In this document: positions 16,137 to 25,923 of the stretch, piece by piece
Numbering within the stretch: the stretch's first letter is position 1
How the letters are laid out: the number at the start of each line of letters is the position of its first letter
Assembly (NCBI GenBank): GCA_016706865.1
Contig: JADJIS010000001.1
Span: 248,001-312,000 of the forward strand
Direction: 5' to 3'
From: Bacteroidota bacterium
Lineage (GTDB): Bacteria > Bacteroidota > Bacteroidia > Chitinophagales > BACL12
Length of the DNA stretch: 64,000 nt
Program-made: the position numbers and the translations under genes
The notes under the pieces: model-generated
Told to the model about the DNA's origin: nothing
Database searches by the model: none
Seen by the model: only the letters and a program-made list of their open reading frames with translations

Positions 16137-17789
16137 ATGCTATACAACAAAGTGAATGGCATTTCCGAAAAAAAGAACTTCACTGTTGTATTGTTTTTTG
16201 TTTATCTGATCCTTGCGCTTTTTTTATACCGCAACAGCATTGGTTGCAGACTGGTAACAGATGCACAAAACTGGTTGGTGCTGTATGATACTATTGGATG
16301 GTCAGGTATTTTAAATTCCTTTGGAGACCAAGCCCTGCATCCCGGTTATCACTTTTTTTTCTTTTTGAGTTATAAAATATTCGGGACCAATGAAGTTGGA
16401 TGGTATCTTTTATTTACCTCCCTGCATGCATTAAATGCGCTTTTGATATATCATGTTTTCAACAAATACTTAGGGCTGATTAAAATTTCGGATCATAATT
16501 TAATCAGCCTTTCTGCTTCCTTTTTATTTCTTGTTTCACCATATCAAACAGAAGCAGTAGTTTGGGGTGCCACCATTCATTATCTTCTTGTTACGGCTGC
16601 TGTTTTATTAACTATCAATTTGGTGATCTTATATATTCAAAAAAGAAAATTGGTTTATATAATATTGATATTGTTATTGTTTTGTTTAGCCATTTTAAGT
16701 TCTGAACTTGCCTTATGCATTCCATTTATATTAACGCTTTTATTCCTGTTTATAAAAGGCGACTCAACCCCGTTACCAAAAAAGGAAATATTTACTCGGA
16801 TATTGTTGCCTCTCCTCTTGTTAATATCGTTTTACTTCGTAGCAAACAAATTGATCTTAGGAAGTTGGGTAGGGCATTACGGAGCATCCACGCACCTAAA
16901 ATTTTCGATTGGTGAATTGATCTCCAATTTCAGTAAATACGTTTTTAAATTTCTTTTATTCGGGAATTTTTTTGCTGGAACTTTAAAGGAAAAATTTACG
17001 ATCTTAACGGATCCTAAGTATGTTTTGTATTTATTAGGTGGGGTTATATTGTTTGTGGTTTTTCTATATTTATTTATTAAAAGATTTCGCACTTCAATAA
17101 ATAAAAGTTTTGTGTTGTTTTTGTGTTTCGGTGCAGCGTTATTACCTGTTTTGAATTTATTTTTTAATACTTTGCCTATTGAGGGCGACAGATTGGGTTA
17201 TCTTGCGAGTGCATTTATTTTTCTCAGTTTGTGTGTGTTTTTATTTTCGATCTATCGCAAGGGTGCTTTTATTATAGTATTGTTATTTTCCGTAATTTCT
17301 GTTTTTTTATTGAACATAAATCTTACAAGCTGGAAAAATGCCGGGATCATCCAAAATGCATTAGAAAATAATTTTGATTGGGAAGATGCGGATCGTTTAT
17401 TTATTCTAAATATTCCCGATAATTTTAATGGAGCATATTTATACAGGGATAATGGAAGCAGCAGTAAATTCAAAACCGCTTTACAATTAAAGGAGAATAC
17501 TTTAATTAAAGGTGATGTTTATGAGATCTTACAATTTAATATGACGAGTCTAGATAATGGAATAATAACGGAAATAATAGATTCGGTAACCTTAAAAGTG
17601 AGTTTTGAACAATGGGGAAACTGGTGGTGGAGAGGAGGAATTGGGGCGAGTGATTATGAAAATGATCTATATAAAGTGGATATTGATGAATGGAGTCATG
17701 CTTATATCATTACCTTTAAACAAAAAAGGCCGGATGATATTTTTATTTATCAAACAGGCAACAGCTGGCAACAGGTAAAAGGATTTTAA
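16137..17789 (+). CDS. Multi-pass membrane protein, possibly GT-C type glycosyltransferase
   Basis: A 550-residue protein with about ten hydrophobic helices between residues 18 and 405 and a soluble C-terminal domain of about 140 residues. The first loop after helix 1 contains the acidic motif CRLVTDAQNW, and the stretch AVVWGATIHYLLV follows; GT-C glycosyltransferases such as oligosaccharyl- and mannosyltransferases have a catalytic Asp in this place. No family is firmly recognised. It starts 46 nt after purS and ends 4 nt before rsmI, so it could be co-transcribed with rsmI. Function is unassigned. Confidence 0.7.
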   Translation: MLYNKVNGISEKKNFTVVLFFVYLILALFLYRNSIGCRLVTDAQNWLVLYDTIGWSGILNSFGDQALHPGYHFFFFLSYKIFGTNEVGWYLLFTSLHALNALLIYHVFNKYLGLIKISDHNLISLSASFLFLVSPYQTEAVVWGATIHYLLVTAAVLLTINLVILYIQKRKLVYIILILLLFCLAILSSELALCIPFILTLLFLFIKGDSTPLPKKEIFTRILLPLLLLISFYFVANKLILGSWVGHYGASTHLKFSIGELISNFSKYVFKFLLFGNFFAGTLKEKFTILTDPKYVLYLLGGVILFVVFLYLFIKRFRTSINKSFVLFLCFGAALLPVLNLFFNTLPIEGDRLGYLASAFIFLSLCVFLFSIYRKGAFIIVLLFSVISVFLLNINLTSWKNAGIIQNALENNFDWEDADRLFILNIPDNFNGAYLYRDNGSSSKFKTALQLKENTLIKGDVYEILQFNMTSLDNGIITEIIDSVTLKVSFEQWGNWWWRGGIGASDYENDLYKVDIDEWSHAYIITFKQKRPDDIFIYQTGNSWQQVKGF

Positions 17790-17793
17790 ATTA

Positions 17794-18501
17794 ATGGGTC
17801 AGGGGAAATTATATATAATACCAACGCCAATTGGCAATCTTGAAGACATAACACTTCGAGCAATCCGGATATTGAAGGAAGTTGATCTGATTTTGGCAGA
17901 GGACACGCGCACGTCTTCTGTGTTATTGCGTCATTATGAAATTACTACAAAAACAATTTCTCATCATAAATTTAATGAACACGAAGCTGTAAAAAAAATT
18001 GTGCAGGAAATTTCGGATGGCAAAAATATTGCATTGATCTCCGATGCTGGCACTCCCGGAATTTCCGATCCAGGTTATTTATTAGTGCATCTTTGTGTTG
18101 AAAATAATATTGTGGTTGAAACACTACCTGGCGCCACAGCATTTGTTCCTGCTTTAGTAAATTCAGGATTTCCAATTAACGAATTTGTATTTATTGGATT
18201 CTTACCGCAAAAGAAAGGTCGTGAAACAAAATTGCGTGAAATTTCTACGGAAAAAAGAACAATGATATTGTATGAATCGACTTATAGAATACTAAAAACT
18301 TTGGAACAACTCGGAAAAATTTTTCCCGAGAGAAAGGTGAGTGTATCCAGGGAGATCTCTAAAAAATTTGAAGAAACAGTTCGTGGAAGTTTTACAGAAG
18401 TGTTTGATCATTTCACAAAGAAAATTGCCAAAGGCGAATTTGTAATTGTGATAAATGGTTTAGAAAAACCAGTGAAAGAAAAACCTGACTCACATCTTTA
18501 A
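17794..18501 (+). CDS. rsmI: 16S rRNA (cytidine(1402)-2'-O)-methyltransferase
   Basis: A 235-residue tetrapyrrole-methylase-fold enzyme that methylates the ribose of C1402 at the ribosomal P site. Diagnostic segments are IIPTPIGNLEDITLRAIRIL, AEDTRTSSVLLRHYEI, ISDAGTPGISDPGYLLV and LPGATAFVPALVNSGFP. The start is 4 nt after the preceding stop. Its 3' end overlaps the end of the convergent gene at 18490 by 12 nt. It lacks the short C-terminal extension of the E. coli enzyme. Confidence 0.94.
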   Translation: MGQGKLYIIPTPIGNLEDITLRAIRILKEVDLILAEDTRTSSVLLRHYEITTKTISHHKFNEHEAVKKIVQEISDGKNIALISDAGTPGISDPGYLLVHLCVENNIVVETLPGATAFVPALVNSGFPINEFVFIGFLPQKKGRETKLREISTEKRTMILYESTYRILKTLEQLGKIFPERKVSVSREISKKFEETVRGSFTEVFDHFTKKIAKGEFVIVINGLEKPVKEKPDSHL

Positions 18502-19893
18502 ACAATCTAAAAATTTCACCTTATTTTGTGGAAGCAACCAATACGGATTTAATTTTATTCCAACATACATATTTATGGAGGAGTATTCCGATTGTTTCAT
18601 AAAGGTTAATAAATTATCAGAGCCCACGGTAAAAAACATAAATCGCGCAGCTGCTCCTATTCTGAATTCTCTGTCCTCATACAATTGCATTGGAATACAA
18701 AAACTTACATTTTTTGTTTCATATCTCGGGGTTAAGGAAAAAACATTAGAGCGAGCGATAAGATTAGTATTAAACCTCGGGATACGACGCACTATCATTG
18801 CCTGGGCATAAATATTTTTATTAAAGGCTTTTTCTGCACTTAAAACGAATGCTGCCGGTAAATACATTGCAAAACTGCTACCATCCTTCGCCGCAGCGCT
18901 GAGGTCATAAATAATTCTTGCCCCGGTGCGGTTAAATTCATCAATATCGTCAATGGAATCCAATTCTGCATTAGAAACAACTAATGATTCCTCATTAACC
19001 AAATGGTAGGTGCCGGCATTCTTGGTAAATTTTAGCATCCCGAGATCAACAATTGATAATCCGAACTTCCATATATATTCTTGATTTTTGGAAAATTTGA
19101 ATTGAGACCTTCTTTTAACTTCATAGATAACACCTACATCCAATCCAACACCAGATCCATTTATTCCAAAATTACTTTTGTCGTACAACATATTCGAGCC
19201 CAGATTTTTCGTATAATCAAAATCCGAATCAAAATGCGTTGCCGTTGTATTTACGGTATCACGGACATAGGTAAATTCAGAATTATTTTCATATCCTAAA
19301 GCCTCTAATCCGCTGAGAAATTTTAAATTACCTCCTAAATGCACTGCAAATACCGAATTTCTTTCCAATGTTGCTTCTGCATTTAATCCAATTTCTGACC
19401 ATACCAAAACACCGGCATTAAAGGCAGGCATATCAATATTTGTATAAAGCGGAACATCTTTTATTCCCGCTATTCCATGTACTTCATTTTCACTTAAGGC
19501 ATATCCTGCTGCTCTGGCCGTAAAAAAAATTCCTGCTGCAAAATCATCAAATTTTACGAATGCTGAGGGTAATTGTGCTAATACATTTCCGTGAGCGTAG
19601 ATTTTTTTGGGATTAAAATAATTTATATCAATAATGCTATCAGAAGTAGTTACATATTTTATCATATTTTCCGGAATGGAAATATAATTATTGTCCTCAT
19701 ACACTCCGAGTGCAAAAACATTTACATCCCAAGGCAACTTACCGGTAATCGGCATCGCAGGATTTAATAACATTCCATTAGACCCTGCATAATTATCAGT
19801 GCGCAACCCAACAAATTCTTGTGCATTTACATCAGTGAACACACCAATATAAAATAAACAACTGCAATAAATCGCTACCGAATATTTAAACAT
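18490..19893 (-). CDS. DUF5723-like outer-membrane/envelope protein
   Basis: A 467-residue protein with a signal peptide (cleavage likely after VNAQ). The start FVGLRTDNYAGSNGMLLNPA is typical of Bacteroidota DUF5723 proteins, in which a SNP-like NPA motif precedes a predicted beta-barrel or porin-like body. Alternating hydrophobic strands (FAVHLGGNLKFLSGL, NIYAQAMIVRRIPRF, EFRIGAAARFMFFTVG) fit an outer-membrane barrel. It reads convergently with rsmI and overlaps it by 12 nt. The molecular function of the family is not known. Confidence 0.65.
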   Translation of the reverse strand: MFKYSVAIYCSCLFYIGVFTDVNAQEFVGLRTDNYAGSNGMLLNPAMPITGKLPWDVNVFALGVYEDNNYISIPENMIKYVTTSDSIIDINYFNPKKIYAHGNVLAQLPSAFVKFDDFAAGIFFTARAAGYALSENEVHGIAGIKDVPLYTNIDMPAFNAGVLVWSEIGLNAEATLERNSVFAVHLGGNLKFLSGLEALGYENNSEFTYVRDTVNTTATHFDSDFDYTKNLGSNMLYDKSNFGINGSGVGLDVGVIYEVKRRSQFKFSKNQEYIWKFGLSIVDLGMLKFTKNAGTYHLVNEESLVVSNAELDSIDDIDEFNRTGARIIYDLSAAAKDGSSFAMYLPAAFVLSAEKAFNKNIYAQAMIVRRIPRFNTNLIARSNVFSLTPRYETKNVSFCIPMQLYEDREFRIGAAARFMFFTVGSDNLLTFMKQSEYSSINMYVGIKLNPYWLLPQNKVKFLDCLKM

Positions 19894-20080
19894 ATAAATA
19901 CATAGATCCTTTATAAAAACCTGTGTGCGGTTCCAAAAAACTTACTGTAGTGTGTGTTTAATTACTGTTCAACAATCGCTAATTTACTGAACTAAACGGT
20001 TATGGGCTGTGTTTGTTGCGCAAAAATTAGGACAATATTTTAAGTTTTCCAAGAAAATCGGCTGAAATATTTGAATTAGG

Positions 20081-21487
20081 TTAATTTCGGTCTATCACTT
20101 TACCCGGGTTGAGGATGTAATTCGGATCAAAAAGAGCCTTTATACTCCGAAAGATATTTAATTGAATTTCGCTGAAAGCTATATTCATAAAGGGTTTCTG
20201 AACCAAACCTATGCCGTGTTCACCGCTCAGAGTTCCACCCAGGTCCATCACTAGCCTGAAAATCTCCCGAATACCTTCCGGCAGATTTTGATTCCACTGT
20301 TCATCAGAGAGTTCGCCCTTTAAAATATTTACGTGCAGATTGCCATCTCCTGCGTGACCATAACAAACAGAACGAAATCCATATTTCGCACCTATTTTTT
20401 TAACTCCTTCCAAAAGAATTGGCAATTCTGCTCTGGGCACTACAGTATCCTCCTCTTTATACACTGAATTTTGTTTTACTGACTCTCCAACCTTTCTTCT
20501 CATTTTCCATAGATCATTTTTTTCGCGTTCAGTATCGGCGAATAAAACTTCATCACATTCAAATTTTTCCACTATAACAGAAATAGTTTCACACTCCTGC
20601 ATTAAAATATCGATATTATTTCCATCTACTTCAATTAATAAATGTGCTTGTATGGTATCCTTAATATTTATATTAATATCAGTATTGAAATTCAAAACAA
20701 AATCAATGGCATCCCGCTCCATAAATTCCAGTGCACTGGGTGTAAGTCCCGCTCTGAATATTTCTGACACTGCCTCACAGGCTTTTGTAGCGGAACAAAA
20801 AGAGACCAACATCAATAAATTATATTTTGGATATGGAATTAATTTTAAAACTATTTTAGTAATAATTCCCAATGTCCCTTCGCTGCCTACAAACAATTGA
20901 GTGAGATTATAACCTGTTGCATTTTTTAAAACATTTGCCCCTGTCCAAATTATTTCACCTGTAGGCAAAACCACTTCAAGATTTAAAACATAATCTTTAA
21001 CAACACCATATTTAACTGCTTTAGGTCCACCAGAATTTTCTGCAACATTTCCACCAATAAAACAACTTCCTTTACTAGCCGGGTCAGGTGGGTAAAAAAG
21101 TCCCTTTTCTATAACCGTATTTTGTAAAACTTCAGTAATTACACCTGGTTCTGTTGTAATTTGTAAATTGCGTTCATCCAGAAATAAAATTTTATTAAAT
21201 CGCTCCATACTAAGTGCAATTCCGCCGTAAACAGGTAAAGCACCTCCACTCAACCCTGTTCTTGCACCTTGTGGTGTAACAGGAATATGATATTCATTAG
21301 CAAGTATTAAAATTTGGGATATTTCAGTCGGCGTTGCGGGTTTAACAATTACTTCAGGAAAAAACTGCAGGTCTTCTGTTTCATCTGAACCATATTTTTC
21401 CATATTCTCCACATCCAGAAACACATAATTTTCACCAACTATGGCTTTCAGTTTTTCAATAATCTGAGCATCTGCTTTTTGATACAT
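20081..21487 (-). CDS. glcD: FAD-linked 2-hydroxyacid oxidase/dehydrogenase (glycolate oxidase GlcD / D-lactate dehydrogenase type)
   Basis: A 468-residue protein oxidising a 2-hydroxyacid such as glycolate or D-lactate with FAD. The N-terminal PCMH FAD-binding domain has VTPQGARTGLSGGALPVYGG and PPDPASKGSCFIGGNVAENS with GGPKAVKYG. The C-terminal domain has the flavin/substrate site CYGHAGDGNLHVNIL and SGEHGIGLVQKPF. The family cannot be split between glycolate and lactate by motifs alone, and no GlcE/GlcF partners are adjacent. A -7 box lies 4 nt before the ATG (see 21492-21499). Confidence 0.85.
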   Translation of the reverse strand: MYQKADAQIIEKLKAIVGENYVFLDVENMEKYGSDETEDLQFFPEVIVKPATPTEISQILILANEYHIPVTPQGARTGLSGGALPVYGGIALSMERFNKILFLDERNLQITTEPGVITEVLQNTVIEKGLFYPPDPASKGSCFIGGNVAENSGGPKAVKYGVVKDYVLNLEVVLPTGEIIWTGANVLKNATGYNLTQLFVGSEGTLGIITKIVLKLIPYPKYNLLMLVSFCSATKACEAVSEIFRAGLTPSALEFMERDAIDFVLNFNTDININIKDTIQAHLLIEVDGNNIDILMQECETISVIVEKFECDEVLFADTEREKNDLWKMRRKVGESVKQNSVYKEEDTVVPRAELPILLEGVKKIGAKYGFRSVCYGHAGDGNLHVNILKGELSDEQWNQNLPEGIREIFRLVMDLGGTLSGEHGIGLVQKPFMNIAFSEIQLNIFRSIKALFDPNYILNPGKVIDRN

Positions 21488-21491
21488 TTTG

Positions 21492-21499
21492 CAAAGTTA
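21492..21499 (-). promoter_or_regulatory. -7 box directly before glcD (leaderless candidate)
   Basis: TAACTTTG on the minus strand, then CAAA, then the ATG at 21487. The spacing would put the transcription start at or next to the start codon. No clear -33 element is seen. Confidence 0.45.
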
Positions 21500-21630
21500 A
21501 ATTGTTTCCATCACCAATACTTTCAAGGTAATAATTGTGGTTTTGAGTGAAAATGTGTTTGCCGGTGATATAATGAACACTTCTGAATACCTGAAAATAT
21601 GACATATTCGTGTCAGTAGTGGTTTTTAGC

Positions 21631-21661
21631 TTGTTTTTTTCATTTTACCTTTATACCTTTA
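21631..21661 (+). promoter_or_regulatory. Promoter of the Omp28-like gene
   Basis: TTG at 21631-21633, a 20-nt spacer, then TACCTTTA at 21654-21661, close to the Bacteroidota consensus. The ATG is 15 nt further on. Confidence 0.45.
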
Positions 21662-21676
21662 GAATATTAAAATAAT

Positions 21677-23728
21677 ATGATGAAAAAAATACTTTACACC
21701 TCAATGCTGATGGCAGCGCTCTTTATTTGTAATTCAAGTTTTGCGCAAGCCAAAAAATACCCATTATTTGAACACTTTACGCAGGCATCCTGCGCGCCTT
21801 GCGCCGATCAAAACCCTTTCTTTCAGGCGGTTTATTATGCTAATGAATCAAATATGCACCACGTTGCGTATCACACTTCATGGCCGGGAATAGATGAAAT
21901 GTATGATTTTAACCCGTCGGAAAGTGATGCAATGGTTAGTTATTATAGTGTTTCAGGTGTTCCTGAAATGATCCAAAATGGAAAAAGTGTGGGTAGTCCA
22001 ACAGCGGTTACTCAGGATGTGGTGAATAATTTAACTACCGAAAACAGTCCGATCAGAATTCTTGTTTCTGAAACTACTGCCGGTACAACAAGAAATGTAC
22101 ATATTGAAATACAAACAGTTGGAACAGTTCCCGCCGGATCCTATAAATTAAAGGCAGCAGTTGTAGAACACCTGGTTGAGTATATCAGCCCTCCGGGCAG
22201 TAATGGCGAAACTGAATTCCCCAATGTTTTTCGTGAATCGATCACCGGAACAGGTGGAGTAACATACACTCCTGCTGCTTTGGGATCATCTGTTACTTTC
22301 GATTATTCTTATGAATTGGATCCGATTTATGTTGATGAACAAATTTATACCTTAGCGTGGGTTCAGAATGCATCTACAAAAGAAGTATTAAATTCAGGTG
22401 CTGCCGGCGACCCACAGGTTGAAGTGTATAATATCGCACCGATAGTTTTTACAAACGGCACTGCCGGATCTCCGGAAACTTTTACAGGAAATGTTGAAAA
22501 TCTTGGCGTTTCAAATGCTAATATTACTATAACCTTAACTAAGAGTGAGCCAGCTGATTGGAGTTCTTCATTTGATTATAATGGAATGAATTACACTACC
22601 ACTGCTTCATCTTCCATAAATGCATTAAGTGTATTACCTATTGACCTTGAAGTAAATGTTGGAACAAGTGCAGGTATTGGTGAATATACCATTACTGTTG
22701 AATTTCCAGATAATCCGGAAATTTTCCCACAAGTGTTGACTTATTTTACAATTTCAGGTGTAACTGATCTTATCGTAAATAATGAAGTTAATTATGGCGA
22801 CGGAACTCCATATGATACTTATGATTTTGAAACTTTATATGTTGATGCATTGGATGCAGCAGGAATAACAACTTTTGCATCCACTTCTCATTTTACAATG
22901 AAAAAAGGATTTTCAGGAGCAGCATTGGATGGAATTGAAAATATTTATTACAATGTTGCATGGACATTCCCTGCTTTAGTAGATGATCCGTTAAAAATTG
23001 AACAATTGGAAGAATTTCTTGATAACGGTGGTAATTTATTTATTGCCGGACAGGATATAGGATGGGAAGTAGATAATTATGCAGCTTATTATCCTGAAGC
23101 AGTAAGTTTTTATGAAGATTATTTACATGCATCATTTGTAAATGATGTTGCAAGCGGCGCAACTTCATTCACTGCTGTAGCAACCGACGAATGGTATGGC
23201 GCAGTTGCGGAAAGTAACCTTGCCGAAGCCTATGGTGCAGTTAATTATTATCCTGAACAAATTGAAGCAATGGGTATTGATGCTACTGATATTTTTACCT
23301 ACAATGCAGGAACTAAGGTTGGCGGGGTTCGTTCAGAAACTTCTGATTATAAAACTGTTTATTTAGGAGTTGGACTTGAAATGATAGAAGATGAAGCTGT
23401 AAGAAACGCAATAATGAATGCTACTTATCTTTATTTCAAAGGCGAGTTAAATGGAATTGCATTTGATAATGTAATTCAAAATCTTTTAGGTTCTGCATAT
23501 CCAAATCCCGCGATGGATGCAACAACAATCAGCTTCACAAATCTGGATAAAGATTACACAATGAATATCACTGATATATCAGGTCGTATAGTTATGCAAG
23601 TTCCAATTTCCGGCGGCACAACTACATATCCTTTAAATGTATCTGAACTCAACAGTGGAATGTATTTCTATTATCTTACTGATGGTCAATTAAAAACACA
23701 AACAGAAAAATTAAATATTATTAAATAA
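21677..23728 (+). CDS. Omp28-related secreted protein with thioredoxin-like domain and T9SS sorting domain
   Basis: A 683-residue protein with a signal peptide ending NSSFAQA. Residues about 25-130 match the Omp28 thioredoxin-like fold: FEHFTQASCAPCADQNPFF contains a CAPC redox-type motif, and VSGVPEMIQNGK contains the cis-Pro. Ig-like strands follow, then a region with FLDNGGNLFIAGQDIGWE that resembles the N-terminal part of the protein at 3125-5440, then a sorting domain (AYPNPAMDATTI). It is probably exported to the surface. Disulfide exchange is suggested by the CxxC but not shown. The gene is followed by a strong terminator. Confidence 0.8.
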   Translation: MMKKILYTSMLMAALFICNSSFAQAKKYPLFEHFTQASCAPCADQNPFFQAVYYANESNMHHVAYHTSWPGIDEMYDFNPSESDAMVSYYSVSGVPEMIQNGKSVGSPTAVTQDVVNNLTTENSPIRILVSETTAGTTRNVHIEIQTVGTVPAGSYKLKAAVVEHLVEYISPPGSNGETEFPNVFRESITGTGGVTYTPAALGSSVTFDYSYELDPIYVDEQIYTLAWVQNASTKEVLNSGAAGDPQVEVYNIAPIVFTNGTAGSPETFTGNVENLGVSNANITITLTKSEPADWSSSFDYNGMNYTTTASSSINALSVLPIDLEVNVGTSAGIGEYTITVEFPDNPEIFPQVLTYFTISGVTDLIVNNEVNYGDGTPYDTYDFETLYVDALDAAGITTFASTSHFTMKKGFSGAALDGIENIYYNVAWTFPALVDDPLKIEQLEEFLDNGGNLFIAGQDIGWEVDNYAAYYPEAVSFYEDYLHASFVNDVASGATSFTAVATDEWYGAVAESNLAEAYGAVNYYPEQIEAMGIDATDIFTYNAGTKVGGVRSETSDYKTVYLGVGLEMIEDEAVRNAIMNATYLYFKGELNGIAFDNVIQNLLGSAYPNPAMDATTISFTNLDKDYTMNITDISGRIVMQVPISGGTTTYPLNVSELNSGMYFYYLTDGQLKTQTEKLNIIK

Positions 23729-23734
23729 AACATT

Positions 23735-23765
23735 AAAAGGTCGGATAACATTATCCGGCCTTTTT
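23735..23765 (+). terminator. Intrinsic terminator
   Basis: AAAAGGTCGGATAA, loop CA, TTATCCGGCCTTTTT: a stem of about ten pairs with one G-T, ending in a T run, 6 nt after the Omp28-like gene. Confidence 0.85.
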
Positions 23766-23783
23766 CACATTAAATTAAATACA

Positions 23784-24515
23784 ATGAAAAGATCATTATT
23801 GTTTATATCCCTTTTAGGCAGCATGAGTTTATATGCTCAATACATAACACTTGATCCTGCTTATTCTGAAGTGGATGGCGATCCGTCTGAAATGGTGGAG
23901 GTAAATATCACGCTTCAAAATACAGGTGAAACACAGGCAATGAATTGGCTGCGCACGGTAAATGATATTCCGGATTTCTGGTCATCTTCTGTTTGTGATT
24001 ATAACTTATGTTATGGTCCCAACACAGATGAACCAACTGATTATTTTGAATCTGTTGGCGGAACTTCCGGAACTGTTTATGTAAGGTTTGATGCACGTAA
24101 TTATTACGATGGCGAGTACCACCCCATTCCAGGTTGCGGCACAGTAGAAATAGTTTATTACAGTGTTTTGGATAGTGCTAACTATAATGCCTTAGGAGTA
24201 TTTCACGCTCGTTTAGGTGTTACGGAAGAAGATTGTGGAGGAGTTTGGATATCACCTTCTCTCGATAATAGTTTTTCTGTTTATCCGAATCCTGCTATTA
24301 ATTCATTAAATGTTGTTGCATCATTTAGTGCACACATCTCAAAAGTTGAGATCGTTAATATTGTTGGTATGTCGGTGCAGGAAGTTAAATGGAATACCAC
24401 TTCCGGAAAAATGACTTTTGATATTACTGAATTACCACAAGGCATTTACTTTGTGCGTTTACTCAACGATAAAAATGCAGCAGTTTATACAGAAAAAATT
24501 TCTGTAACTCAATAA
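23784..24515 (+). CDS. Small secreted protein with T9SS sorting domain
   Basis: A 243-residue protein with a signal peptide (MKRSLLFISLLGSMSLYAQ) and a C-terminal sorting domain (VYPNPAINSLNVV to the end). The mature N-terminal part of about 130 residues (VEVNITLQNTGETQAMNWLR) looks like an all-beta, Ig-like domain with several Cys and Trp. No enzyme motif is seen. It lies between two intrinsic terminators, so it is probably transcribed on its own. The function is unknown. Confidence 0.75.
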   Translation: MKRSLLFISLLGSMSLYAQYITLDPAYSEVDGDPSEMVEVNITLQNTGETQAMNWLRTVNDIPDFWSSSVCDYNLCYGPNTDEPTDYFESVGGTSGTVYVRFDARNYYDGEYHPIPGCGTVEIVYYSVLDSANYNALGVFHARLGVTEEDCGGVWISPSLDNSFSVYPNPAINSLNVVASFSAHISKVEIVNIVGMSVQEVKWNTTSGKMTFDITELPQGIYFVRLLNDKNAAVYTEKISVTQ

Positions 24516-24525
24516 AATAAATAAG

Positions 24526-24564
24526 ACTACAACTTTCTACTTTATGGAAAGTTGTAGTTTTTTT
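24526..24564 (+). terminator. Intrinsic terminator
   Basis: ACTACAACTTTC, 9-nt loop, GAAAGTTGTAGT, then seven T. A perfect 12-bp stem directly before the next gene. Confidence 0.85.
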
Positions 24565-24569
24565 ACCCT

Positions 24570-25868
24570 ATGAAACTTCTTCCGAAGTCACTACCCCTTC
24601 CCATTGTATTATTAATTGTTTTTATTGTAACGGAAACACTTTGTGGCACTTATTTATTGGAAAATAAAGTGCGCATTGATATTGTTTCCATAGTATATTT
24701 TATTGCCGGAATTGGAATCGCAATAATTCCTATGATCCCATTTCGAAACAGCAATATTATTCCTTCAGAAAATAATATCTCCCGCCGATTCAACAAAATA
24801 ATATTGTATTCCTTTTATTTTTTTATAGTTGGATATTTTATTTTTTTCATGACCGGCATTATGCAAACCAGGATTCTTGATCACAGAATATCCGATACGC
24901 TTCCTCAGATTAAAGTAATGTGTCAGCGTTTGTTATCAGGTGAAAAAATCTACGCACCAATACCAGAAATTTGGGACGGGAAACAACCGCCCTATATGCC
25001 ATTGATGTGGTTGCCATTTACTGCTGCAGAATATTTAGGTATTGATGTGCGATGGACAACAACGGTATTTTTATTAGGTGGGATATTTCTTACATTTAAA
25101 ATATTGCCTTCCCGATTTGCAGGAAATCCCCTGATATTAATTTCCACCTTTATCTCACTTTTTCTATTGTTGAATTTTTTATTGGTGAAGGATAGGGTCA
25201 CTTTAGGTAATACAGAAGAAGGAATTGTAATTGGTTATTATCTATTCTTAGGATTTGCATTGGCGAAAAAGAAACCCATACTCATAGGAATTGCTATAGC
25301 CTGTTGCCTGATGAGCAGATTTGCCCTGTTTTTTTGGGTGCCGATGTATTTATTGTATGTATTTTTTTATGAATCCAGAAAGAACGCATATATAATAACC
25401 TCCGTTATAGCAGCAATAATATTAGTGGTATTTCTAATACCATTTGGATTTACACAACCTGAATACTTTATCAATATTCCTGCTGATTATAAGGTTGGTG
25501 TTGACCAGGCATGGAACTATAATTATAATGAGGCAACCGGCAAATATTATGAGAACAGTTTAGGTTATACAAAGTATTTCGATATTTCTGATATTCACTT
25601 TTTGCATAATCTTCAGATAATTGTGGCGGGTATTTTACCATTTTTATTATTATCAATCTATGCAATAATCTATAAAAAACGAAAACTCAATTCCGATTTT
25701 TTTGCCATATGTAGTCTTAAATTAGTACTTGTATTTTTTTATAATATGATTGAGGTTCCTTACTACTATTTATTTTTTGTATCAACTTTTTTCAGTTATG
25801 CCGTTTTATTTGCATATTTAAGATCTGCTGATGTAAAATACTCCTTAACATCTTCGGGGAATAATTAA
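24570..25868 (+). CDS. Polytopic membrane protein, GT87/GT-C-like
   Basis: A 432-residue protein with about ten hydrophobic segments. Between helices 3 and 4 is LSGEKIYAPIPEIWDG then QPPYMPLMWLPF, which resembles the periplasmic loop of GT87 (DUF2029) polyprenol-dependent mannosyl- or arabinosyltransferases. SRFALFFWVPMY and a run of basic-residue loops fit the same group. No closer identification is possible. The start is 6 nt after the T run of the preceding terminator, which leaves little room for a promoter; some read-through is likely. Confidence 0.6.
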   Translation: MKLLPKSLPLPIVLLIVFIVTETLCGTYLLENKVRIDIVSIVYFIAGIGIAIIPMIPFRNSNIIPSENNISRRFNKIILYSFYFFIVGYFIFFMTGIMQTRILDHRISDTLPQIKVMCQRLLSGEKIYAPIPEIWDGKQPPYMPLMWLPFTAAEYLGIDVRWTTTVFLLGGIFLTFKILPSRFAGNPLILISTFISLFLLLNFLLVKDRVTLGNTEEGIVIGYYLFLGFALAKKKPILIGIAIACCLMSRFALFFWVPMYLLYVFFYESRKNAYIITSVIAAIILVVFLIPFGFTQPEYFINIPADYKVGVDQAWNYNYNEATGKYYENSLGYTKYFDISDIHFLHNLQIIVAGILPFLLLSIYAIIYKKRKLNSDFFAICSLKLVLVFFYNMIEVPYYYLFFVSTFFSYAVLFAYLRSADVKYSLTSSGNN

Positions 25869-25876
25869 ATAAAAAT

Positions 25877-25900
25877 GGCTGCCCTTTTTACCAGGCAGCC
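25877..25900. terminator. Bidirectional terminator between convergent genes
   Basis: GGCTGCC, loop CTTTTTACCA, GGCAGCC: a 7-bp stem centred in the 55-nt gap between the genes ending at 25868 and 25924, flanked by A runs on the left and AAATT on the right. Confidence 0.65.
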
Positions 25901-25923
25901 AAATTCTGATTTATATAAGACTC